From IMG/VR virus record IMGVR_UViG_3300032087_000093, positions 1-53,956 of that record: a stretch of 53,956 nt of DNA; one strand, written 5' to 3'. Positions 1 through 7,003 of this stretch are shown here, in pieces; position 1 is the stretch's first letter, and every line of letters starts with the position of its first letter. This stretch comes from a virus. A program made the translations under genes and the position numbers. A model generated the notes under the pieces. The model had not been told where the DNA came from. It made no database searches and saw only the letters and a program-made list of their open reading frames with translations.

Positions 1-859
1 TGCGACCAAAAACGTGCAGACCACGAATAACGTCAGAGAACGACTCAGTTGAACGAACCACTTCGGTCTTAGCAATGTGCGAAGCAGTGGATGTGGACGA
101 CATGTGACCTGCGAGAATAACATTCTCAGAGGCATCAGTTGCCACACCAGACAGAGTTACCTGATCGGTGCCTGCTGTCGAATTAAGCGCAGTTGACTTG
201 TAACAGCGGAAACCAGCAAGGGTGCCCGGAATTGCAAGACCGTTACGCAGTGGTGAAGTTGCATCGCCGGTTACCTGTACTTCAGCCATCTTATTACCGG
301 CTTGGAACATCTTCTCGTAGAAGATCGGCGGTGCTACGAACCAGCGATTCTCTTCCGGCACGGACTGATCGTCGAGCGTACGTGCCATCAGCAGCATCAG
401 GTTGATGCCTGCATCGTCGGTTTCTACGTTGATTGGAGCAGATGCCGTACCCAGAGCAGAGTTGGTAGTGGTCAACCCGCCAGAGAGTGAGGCATCGTCA
501 GCACCTGCGATACCTGCGCCATCGGAGATAGCCTGCAGGACGTTCGCGTCGTACTTACGCTTCAAGGCAAATGCACCAGATGAGGTAGCAAGTGCTTCGA
601 AGTTTACGTGCGAGTGCCGCTCTTCGATGTCGTCGATCTTAAACGCAAAAGCGTTTGCATTATCGACAACCATCGTGATTTGATCGTCAGCCAAGTCTTG
701 TGGATTCACAACGGAGCCGCGTGAATATGACGAGACAGTGACTGTTGGTTCTTTGATGATGCGAACCGTGTCGCCAAAGTTTTCAATTTCGCCCGCGTAG
801 TCGGTATTTGTAATGTCTTCTACAACCGAAGCACGACGGAAGAACTTGAGAACCTTTTG
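1..859. repeat. Left terminal near-repeat (matches 53098-53956)
   Basis: Bases 1-859 align without gaps to 53098-53956. The first 80 or so bases are identical; elsewhere about one base in twelve differs in the stretches compared, mostly at silent codon positions of the capsid gene. It marks closure of a circular or terminally redundant genome assembled from two strain variants. Confidence 0.85.
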
Positions 860-928
860 GCTGAAAATTTCCGGTGCGAAGTTACCGGAAGGCAGGTTAT
901 TATAACCTGAAGCACTATTGAATGCCAT
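1..928 (-). CDS. Major capsid protein, 5' part (cut by the window edge)
   Basis: This is the N-terminal 309 codons of the major capsid protein. The start ATG at 928 follows an AGGAAGG ribosome site. The reading frame is still open at base 1 and continues in sequence found at 53097-53048, giving a 325-residue protein when the contig is closed. Supporting evidence is position: it lies directly after the scaffold-like gene in a portal-scaffold-capsid order, and the length suits a small HK97-fold coat protein. I identify no catalytic motif. The right end of the window carries a second, slightly different allele of the same gene; the two differ mainly at third codon positions (for example Ser versus Thr and Pro versus Ala near the N-terminus). 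Capsid identity is inferred from context. Confidence 0.8.
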   Translation of the reverse strand, partial: MAFNSASGYNNLPSGNFAPEIFSQKVLKFFRRASVVEDITNTDYAGEIENFGDTVRIIKEPTVTVSSYSRGSVVNPQDLADDQITMVVDNANAFAFKIDDIEERHSHVNFEALATSSGAFALKRKYDANVLQAISDGAGIAGADDASLSGGLTTTNSALGTASAPINVETDDAGINLMLLMARTLDDQSVPEENRWFVAPPIFYEKMFQAGNKMAEVQVTGDATSPLRNGLAIPGTLAGFRCYKSTALNSTAGTDQVTLSGVATDASENVILAGHMSSTSTASHIAKTEVVRSTESFSDVIRGLHVFGR

Positions 929-957
929 TGGTTCTTTCCTTCCTGTTTGAGGTTAGG

Positions 958-1821
958 TTAGTTGTTGGGGTCGATCCGTCCCTCTTGACGTGCAGCGTCG
1001 AGTTCCTCTTCGAGTCTCTCGAACTCCCACGGCTTGAGGCTGCGGATTTCAGAAGACTTCCAGATGCGCTTCTCTCCGCCCTGTTCTGCAACGATGTCCC
1101 TAGCTTTAGGGGCACGTACAGAAGTTGCAGCATCGTTTTTCGCTCTGCTAGTCTTCTTTTTTGAGATTCCTGCGTCTGCTTTGTACAGATCAAGAACTCG
1201 TGAGGCCCAACGAGCGTCGGTATTGTTTTTGTAGATACCATCCGAAATAGATTCGGGTTGCTCTTGTAGCCAAGCTAAAAACTTGTCGTCCGATTTGATC
1301 GTATCGAAGTCAGGGTGATTAGCTGTTAGTTCGCGGTAAGCAGCCTGTACTACCGTTTCCTTCTCACGCTCCTTGATAACCTTCAGTTCTTTCTGGAGTT
1401 CGTTGGTGCGTTCACTGGCTTGCATCGCTGCTACAGTTTCTACTACACCATACACATCAGGGTATTGCGCTTTGAATTCTTCCAACTCTTCAACTGTCTT
1501 CGGCATAGGCACGTTTGCCTGTTTCGTTGCCGCTTCTAGCTGTTGTCTTTCCGCCTGAAATTCTGCGAGTTTTGCATCGTAGTGCCGCTTCAAGTCATCG
1601 TATCGCTTCTTGTAGTCGTGATCCGGTTTCTCTTGCGTCGTCTCTACAAAGCTTGTAGATTCAGGTTGGTCGGTATCTTCGCTTGCTTCTACCTCCGGGG
1701 TATCGTCGTCGTCTTTGTAAACGTCCTCACGATAGTTGCCTTTGTAGAGAGTATCGCTATTGATAGTTCCGAAAGAGTCGTTCGGCTTGTTGGCTCTTGC
1801 GCCACGTACTTGTTTTGCCAT
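958..1821 (-). CDS. Probable head scaffolding protein
   Basis: This 287-residue protein is acidic and rich in charged helices. Residues 75-160 are dominated by K, E, Q and A with coiled-coil character. There is no signal peptide or membrane segment. Its place between the virion genes downstream of the portal and the capsid gene, plus its composition, fit a scaffolding protein that guides procapsid assembly and then leaves the head. The C-terminus (KPWEFERLEEELDAARQEG) is a charged helix of the kind that contacts coat protein in other scaffolds. The start ATG at 1821 follows GAGGTAATAAA. A candidate promoter lies just upstream. No scaffold sequence motif is universal, so this rests on context. 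Confidence 0.65.
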   Translation of the reverse strand: MAKQVRGARANKPNDSFGTINSDTLYKGNYREDVYKDDDDTPEVEASEDTDQPESTSFVETTQEKPDHDYKKRYDDLKRHYDAKLAEFQAERQQLEAATKQANVPMPKTVEELEEFKAQYPDVYGVVETVAAMQASERTNELQKELKVIKEREKETVVQAAYRELTANHPDFDTIKSDDKFLAWLQEQPESISDGIYKNNTDARWASRVLDLYKADAGISKKKTSRAKNDAATSVRAPKARDIVAEQGGEKRIWKSSEIRSLKPWEFERLEEELDAARQEGRIDPNN

Positions 1822-1842
1822 TTTATTACCTCTGGTTAGCGG

Positions 1843-1866
1843 GGCTACTTTGGCTTGTAGGTAGCC
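1843..1866 (-). other. Hairpin in the leader of the scaffold gene
   Basis: GGCTAC (1843-1848) pairs with GTAGCC (1861-1866), and the flanking AGC/GCT can extend the stem. No T-run follows, so it is not a typical terminator. It may stabilise or regulate the scaffold-capsid message. Confidence 0.3.
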
Positions 1867-1882
1867 GCTCCGGTTGTGTCAG
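1854..1882 (-). promoter_or_regulatory. Candidate promoter for scaffold and capsid
   Basis: Read leftward: CTGACA at 1882-1877, a 17-base spacer, then TACAAG at 1859-1854, upstream of the scaffold gene. The -35 box is 5/6 and the -10 box about 4/6 to consensus. Confidence 0.4.
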
Positions 1883-1909
1883 GGCCGCGTTGCGGGTAGC
1901 TGACGAATT

Positions 1910-3148
1910 CTATTTATTAATGCCCAATTCTTTTTTAGCAGCGTAGTACTTTTGCATTGACGCATCATTGCCAAAGTGTTTTCGCACCAAGTCTTCTTCC
2001 GACTTGCTCATTCCTGCTTTGTATCTCATGTACAAACCAGCAAGGGTGGGGTAGTGCTTTTTATGTTCTTCTAGGGGTATATTGCCGTAACCTAATCCCC
2101 GATACTTAGCTTTTTCTTTTTCTGAGGCGTTTGTCTTTTTAGATGATCCTTCTGGACCTACGTAAATATCTCCATATTTTTTTACGTTAAGTGCGTTACG
2201 CCCTTCTGCAATTAATTTTTCGTAATATTTTTTAAGTCCCGGCTCAGTTTTAAATGCTAGGTCTAGTTCTCCAAACCTGTCAGTTTTCATAGCCTCTAGT
2301 GTTTTCTTTGTAATTTGAAGGGGGCCAAATGCAGAAGATTCTTTGCCTGTTTTATCGGACCGTGTAAAGAAATACCCTTCGTTTCGATCCTCATACCCCC
2401 TAGTTTCTACAAGAGTCAGGGCTTTTTGCACTGCTCCTATATCAATATCATTAACAGTATACGGGGGTAATCCTCCTGAATCGTACTCTTTCTGCTGTAT
2501 AAAGCCTGAGGGAGTGGGCGTTGTTACATTCAAGCCTGACTTCATTAGTTCGACTGCAGAAAGCGGCCCAGCATAACGAAGCATACCTCCGCTATTGTAT
2601 CCCCCTATAAATCCTCCCTGCGCTGCAGCCTGACGGCGTTCCACTTCGGGCTTGCCCCTGTTGTTTTCTTTTTCTAGGGCAGCGTATCCGCCAAATTTGC
2701 CGATATCGTCTACGTCGATAACGTATTCGCCCTTAGAGAGGGCTACGTCCATCATCTTGCCACCCTTTGCAGCCTTGCGTTTTTGTGGGCCTTTGGGTAG
2801 CTTGCCTTCTTTTTGTAGGCGTTCTGTGGTTGGTGCGTTGAGAACAAACGATCCTACACGGACACGGTGGTTCTCTGTGTCGGCAACTGTAGTGCCCTTT
2901 GCATAGTTCTGGGGTGGGCCGTCTACGAAGCCGGTAGACTGTATAGGGTCAACTTTGCCACCTTTGTTTTTTTTTACGATGCCGCCCTTGCGGTATTGAT
3001 CCACATCCATGCCATCGAATAATTCTTCCCCAAGAACACCCCGCACAACTCGTGCAGCAGGTGTTTCCATAAAGTCTTGCAGTACAGCGTAGTCTTTTTT
3101 GTTTAGTTTCTTTACGCGACTCAAAACTCGCTGCTGATACTTATTCAT
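1910..3148 (-). CDS. Virion protein with a lytic-transglycosylase-like C-terminal domain
   Basis: This 412-residue protein starts at ATG 3148, which overlaps the TGA of the preceding gene as ATGA; that overlap is why I prefer it to an upstream start at 3199. The N-terminal half has Gly/Lys-rich linkers. Residues about 236-390 resemble soluble lytic transglycosylases: a helix ending in LVET with Glu248 as candidate catalytic acid, then SSAFGPLQIT (271-280), which matches the family's G-x-L-Q-I/V signature. Such domains are carried in virions to open the peptidoglycan locally during DNA entry. This fits a structural protein better than a lysis enzyme, because a separate lysozyme gene sits at 49805-50320. 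The middle segment (SKGEYVID) recurs in phage internal proteins. Confidence 0.6.
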   Translation of the reverse strand: MNKYQQRVLSRVKKLNKKDYAVLQDFMETPAARVVRGVLGEELFDGMDVDQYRKGGIVKKNKGGKVDPIQSTGFVDGPPQNYAKGTTVADTENHRVRVGSFVLNAPTTERLQKEGKLPKGPQKRKAAKGGKMMDVALSKGEYVIDVDDIGKFGGYAALEKENNRGKPEVERRQAAAQGGFIGGYNSGGMLRYAGPLSAVELMKSGLNVTTPTPSGFIQQKEYDSGGLPPYTVNDIDIGAVQKALTLVETRGYEDRNEGYFFTRSDKTGKESSAFGPLQITKKTLEAMKTDRFGELDLAFKTEPGLKKYYEKLIAEGRNALNVKKYGDIYVGPEGSSKKTNASEKEKAKYRGLGYGNIPLEEHKKHYPTLAGLYMRYKAGMSKSEEDLVRKHFGNDASMQKYYAAKKELGINK

Positions 3149-4605
3149 TTCTTTAGACACAGAACAATCCTTCCCACAGCGTAGCAAACAGGCTCCCAAA
3201 ACGCTCTTTCGATACGTCCTATCGGATGACGTTTACCCTTCTTCTGCATCCAAATGTCTGCAGTGCGACGACGAGCAATCCCTTCCAATATATTACGAAC
3301 AAACTTGCGAGGCCTAGTAACGCCGCCGTATCCGTATGTTACGAGGGGCTGAAAGATAGCGTGATATCCTGCTTGATACTCAGGAGCCATGTCACGACTG
3401 TGTGCCAGCCAAATAGCTTGACGGAACGAGCCAAAACCGTAGGCTTGGTTCATGGCTGTGCAAACAATTTTGCCGCCACCGCCATCGTCGTCATCGTCGT
3501 CCGGTGAAGTGCCACCTCCCGGCGCACCTCCGGGACCACCATATGGATCGTCTGGGCCGCCTGCATAGGGTGGAGGCGAGGACGGGGGAGGTGCGCTTGA
3601 TGATGTATCGTCATCGTCGTCCGGTGAAGTGCCACCTCCCGGCGCACCTCCGGGACCACCGTAGGGATCGTCTGGGCCGCCTGCGTAGGGTGGGGGCGAA
3701 GGCGGGGGAGGAACAAAGGAGTCATCGTCCGGTTGAGACGGAGGGCTTGGGTCCATTCCCGGATCACCCGGATAAAAATCATCTGGTTGAGAGGCGGGAG
3801 GAGAAGTCGGAGGAGGAACAAAGGGATCATCTACACCGGGGCGGAAGTCTCCTGCCCCCGCATCATCCTCTGGCGGAGTAATGCCTGTATCAGGGTCTGG
3901 ATCATCATCAAAATCAGGCAGTGGGGGCTGCGGAACAGGAGTAGCAGGAGTATCTGTATCAGGGTCAAAGTCTCCCGCACCCGCATCACTCTCTGGCCCT
4001 GTAAGACCTGTGTCGGGGTCTTCATAGTCTGATCCCGGAGGAACAGCAGGATCAACAGGAGGCTGATAGTTCATGGCAAGAAGCTGATCTATAATTTGTT
4101 TTCTCTGTCCGGCAGTCAAGCCCTCTGGGAGTACGCCTGAAAGTACGTATCCACCAAAAGGTCCGGGTGATACGCCAATAATGCGATTACCCAACATTCC
4201 TACACCGTATCCAGCTTCTCCTGCTCTCATTTTATTTTGAATGTTGGTAAGATTTTTTTTAGATATCGCTGATCCCGCAGCGATAAATGGATTAAATCCC
4301 AGAGGGGATAGTCCTGCTCCCAGATACTTATCCATACCTACAAATCTGTCGCCTACGTCGGCTCCGATACCCGTTACGTCTAAGGCTCCGGTGTAGTAAG
4401 TTTCGCCGTCTTCTCCTCCCACGCTCGTGCCAGAGTAAAATGAGTCAGGACTTGTATAGTCTGGTGTGGGACGAAAACGATCACTGATGTCCATCCGTTC
4501 TTCGTCGTCAAACGGACTGGGAGCCTTCACTGTTGGCCGCGTCACACCGGGAGTCGTGCCCAGTAATGCGCCTGATGCAATATTTTTTAAAAACTGTGAA
4601 GCCAT
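3145..4605 (-). CDS. Proline/aspartate-rich virion-associated protein with internal repeats
   Basis: This is a 486-residue protein of unknown function. Residues about 185-375 are low-complexity, built from Pro, Asp and Gly, and include two near-perfect 40-residue repeats (the 120-bp DNA repeat listed separately). The C-terminal 110 residues are ordered and look conserved, with FGSFRQAIWLAHSRD followed by an aromatic stretch and a basic, cysteine-containing tail. The start ATG at 4605 overlaps the TAA of the 75-residue gene upstream (TAATG), and its TGA overlaps the next start. The acidic, proline-rich middle suggests a flexible linker. A head or ejected protein is likely from its place in the head operon. 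Confidence 0.6.
   Translation of the reverse strand: MASQFLKNIASGALLGTTPGVTRPTVKAPSPFDDEERMDISDRFRPTPDYTSPDSFYSGTSVGGEDGETYYTGALDVTGIGADVGDRFVGMDKYLGAGLSPLGFNPFIAAGSAISKKNLTNIQNKMRAGEAGYGVGMLGNRIIGVSPGPFGGYVLSGVLPEGLTAGQRKQIIDQLLAMNYQPPVDPAVPPGSDYEDPDTGLTGPESDAGAGDFDPDTDTPATPVPQPPLPDFDDDPDPDTGITPPEDDAGAGDFRPGVDDPFVPPPTSPPASQPDDFYPGDPGMDPSPPSQPDDDSFVPPPPSPPPYAGGPDDPYGGPGGAPGGGTSPDDDDDTSSSAPPPSSPPPYAGGPDDPYGGPGGAPGGGTSPDDDDDDGGGGKIVCTAMNQAYGFGSFRQAIWLAHSRDMAPEYQAGYHAIFQPLVTYGYGGVTRPRKFVRNILEGIARRRTADIWMQKKGKRHPIGRIERAFWEPVCYAVGRIVLCLKK
3491..3711. repeat. Tandem 120-bp repeat inside a virion gene
   Basis: Two copies, 3491-3591 and 3611-3711, are spaced by exactly 120 bp; the first 50 bases are identical. 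They encode two copies of a Pro/Gly/Asp-rich segment (YAGGPDDPYGGPGGAPGGG). Confidence 0.9.
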
Positions 4606-4832
4606 TACTCTTTTGCTCTTACTGCTGCATCATAATCAGCCTTGAGGCCCTTGATCTGTTCCAGTGAAGTTATCCTCCCCTGCAGCCGGAACACTTCCAG
4701 TTCCGATTGTGCCGCCACCAACGCCCGAAGCGTCATCTGGATTTGCTCCCGGAGGTACTCCTCCAAGCTGTCCCACGCCTCCTTGTTCGCCACCAGTGGG
4801 CTGACCTTGCTGGCTTGCTTCTTGTTGAGCAT
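4605..4832 (-). CDS. Small helical protein overlapping the portal gene out of frame
   Basis: A 75-residue, mostly helical protein with no recognised motif. It lies out of frame over the last 197 bases of the portal gene. Three signs show it is real: a good AAAGGA site seven bases before ATG 4832, a TAATG junction with the next gene, and a sequence with normal protein-like composition (alternating hydrophobic and charged helices). The portal tail in the same stretch is instead low-complexity Gly/Gln/Pro. Other podoviruses often carry a small head-closure or adaptor protein next to the portal, but I cannot assign a role. Confidence 0.7.
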   Translation of the reverse strand: MLNKKQASKVSPLVANKEAWDSLEEYLREQIQMTLRALVAAQSELEVFRLQGRITSLEQIKGLKADYDAAVRAKE

Positions 4833-6756
4833 TGGCTAGTCCTTTCAACATCTCTGCAAAAATCTGTGCCTCATTCATGTCGTTTACGAGGCTGTCCGGA
4901 TCGATGTCCTGTGCTATGGCAAGTTCACGCATAAGGTTTGGAATCTTGATGAATGGTGCTAGCATTGGGTTCGATACGGTCTGCAGCAGGGTGGTAAGTC
5001 TCTGACTGCGTACTTCCTTCTGCATCACTGCAGCTACACCACGAGGCTTGATCTCTAAGTCACCCTCAATCTCCGGTGAAGAATCGTTGAACTGCATGTT
5101 CCACTGGAAGTATGCCTCACCCAGCGGCTTGAGAAGCTGGTCATCTATGTTCTTGATGACTGTCTTCAAGGACAAACTGGCCCCACCTAACAGCATAGAC
5201 AGACCTGACGCGGTGCGTCCCGTGCCAGTTACGCCTGTCTGACCGTGCATAATCGACGGCAGTCCTGTCTCTTCGTCAGCAAGCTGTCGGCTAATCTGAT
5301 ACATCTGAATATTCTCAGGTGCCGTATTTGGAAACTTGAGGCCATTGATTGCTGTGCCGGTAACGCCTGACTGTCTGCGGAATATCTTGCCGGGGAAGAT
5401 ATCCATGTTCTGTCCGGGAACCAACGATGCTTCATCAACATCGAACACAAGATTGCCAGCAAGAGCGAGGTTGTCAATTGCCATACGAACGTGGCCGTTC
5501 ATCAGCAGTTGAGCGTCTTCCATGTTTTCTGCTACGCCAACACCCCACACTTGGTATGGATTGATTTCGTATGGAAAGACTTGATAGGGTATGCGGGCTG
5601 GTGTGAAGGGATTTAGGACACAGCGAAGAATTATGGTTCCGCATGTCCAGACGTTCACCTGTACCTGTTCAAACTCACTCATGTCCGAAGGGACATCTAA
5701 GCCAGATTCTCGTGCTAGTTTGGCATCTAGGAAGCCCCAGTATTCTAGGATTTCGTAACGGCTATCCCCTACGTAGGGTTCTGTCTCTTCCTCACGAATC
5801 GTATCTTCGTAGTACTTGTCTTCGTAGTTAGGCCCTTTTGCTAGACACTCTTCAATAGCATCAGCGTAGAAGTGGGGCTGTGTTATTAGGTTACGAAGTT
5901 GTTGACGGTTCATACGGTGTCGTTGGATTACGTACTCGCAGTCGTCAATACTTGTAGCTGACGGATCAGGATGAAAATCCCACGCAGATACGTGTTCTAT
6001 GCGCGGTACAACCCGCTCGTATGGATTGTACATACGTCCCTCTGGGCCGTTCTCCCAGCGGTGTATTCGCTTGTAGTGATTAAATGGTCCCTTGACGATG
6101 CCCGTACCCAAGAGTGCGGACTCGAAGATAGCACTGCGTAGTACGTTCACTGCGCGAGTGTCGAGAAGTTGATCGTGAATCATCTTCTCCATGTTTAGTG
6201 CGGCATTTTGTGCAGGCTTAATTTGGGGTTCGCCGACAAGGGCTGGTCCCTCAGACAAAGGGGCATTTCCGTACTTGCCTGCTAGACCGCCCAAGAAGTC
6301 TCCAGATGGTGTAGCCTGTGTAGCACCAAATGGAAGTTCCCTTCCATCACCGGCAAAACCATACGGGTCTTCCTGTGGCTGCATCTGATCTAGGGGAGTG
6401 GTTAGATGCGCAAACTCCGATATACCTTCTGGTATAGGAGTCGGTTCTATGACCAGTGGAAACTTTTTGTTGGCAAAGAGGATGTCTACAATCTGTCCGT
6501 ATGCAGCAAGAACCTTAGTCTTTGTGATCTTGATAAATACCCTCGACTTCTCGCTGTCACGATACTGTGTAGTAGAATCATAGATGCCTCGAAAGTTCTT
6601 ATACGCTCTCAGCCATCGCTGTTCGTATGAAAATCTTCCGTTCTCTGCCTCGTCGAACCGTGTCTTGACGTACGCTGCCAACCCCGGCATCTGCTCTTCG
6701 GGTTCGACAAGGGGTACAGCAGTATCGTCTGCAGGTTCTAAAAAGTTATCGGACAT
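4636..6756 (-). CDS. Portal (head-tail connector) protein
   Basis: This 706-residue protein matches the podovirus portal type in length and arrangement. It has an N-terminal helical clip region (RFSYEQRWLRAYKNFRG), a long middle with aromatic and acidic stretches, and a helical C-terminal part. In the mature head a portal ring of twelve copies forms the DNA channel and docks terminase and tail. The last 70 residues are Gln/Gly/Pro-rich low complexity and coincide with the overlapping small gene at 4605-4832, so they may be a late extension. The gene follows the terminase and recombinase-like genes and a 72-residue protein in one leftward operon. Confidence 0.85.
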   Translation of the reverse strand: MSDNFLEPADDTAVPLVEPEEQMPGLAAYVKTRFDEAENGRFSYEQRWLRAYKNFRGIYDSTTQYRDSEKSRVFIKITKTKVLAAYGQIVDILFANKKFPLVIEPTPIPEGISEFAHLTTPLDQMQPQEDPYGFAGDGRELPFGATQATPSGDFLGGLAGKYGNAPLSEGPALVGEPQIKPAQNAALNMEKMIHDQLLDTRAVNVLRSAIFESALLGTGIVKGPFNHYKRIHRWENGPEGRMYNPYERVVPRIEHVSAWDFHPDPSATSIDDCEYVIQRHRMNRQQLRNLITQPHFYADAIEECLAKGPNYEDKYYEDTIREEETEPYVGDSRYEILEYWGFLDAKLARESGLDVPSDMSEFEQVQVNVWTCGTIILRCVLNPFTPARIPYQVFPYEINPYQVWGVGVAENMEDAQLLMNGHVRMAIDNLALAGNLVFDVDEASLVPGQNMDIFPGKIFRRQSGVTGTAINGLKFPNTAPENIQMYQISRQLADEETGLPSIMHGQTGVTGTGRTASGLSMLLGGASLSLKTVIKNIDDQLLKPLGEAYFQWNMQFNDSSPEIEGDLEIKPRGVAAVMQKEVRSQRLTTLLQTVSNPMLAPFIKIPNLMRELAIAQDIDPDSLVNDMNEAQIFAEMLKGLANAQQEASQQGQPTGGEQGGVGQLGGVPPGANPDDASGVGGGTIGTGSVPAAGEDNFTGTDQGPQG

Positions 6757-6765
6757 GTCGCTTCC

Positions 6766-6984
6766 TTAGTAGTCGCGTTCGTCTGCCATCTTAAACAGTG
6801 AAGCCTCTACAGTTGGCTTGGTTTGCTTTTTAGGCATAGCTTCGATCATCGGTCCTGTCTGAACACGAGTATCAAATTCCAAGCTTTCACGATAGAGAGA
6901 GGATGCACCCTCGTCCTTATCGACGCTTGTCTTGTCAGCGTTCATAATGTACGCTGCACCAAAGTTGTAGTTGTTACCGGCCAT
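6766..6984 (-). CDS. Small protein of unknown function before the portal
   Basis: A 72-residue soluble protein with no known motif. It starts with a Gly/Asn-rich stretch and has no membrane segment. It sits nine bases before the portal gene and 19 bases after the recombinase-like gene, so it is co-expressed with head genes and could be a minor head protein. The start ATG at 6984 follows a GGAGGC-type ribosome site. Confidence 0.6.
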   Translation of the reverse strand: MAGNNYNFGAAYIMNADKTSVDKDEGASSLYRESLEFDTRVQTGPMIEAMPKKQTKPTVEASLFKMADERDY

Positions 6985-7003
6985 TCTTGCCTCCGTTGAG
7001 TGT

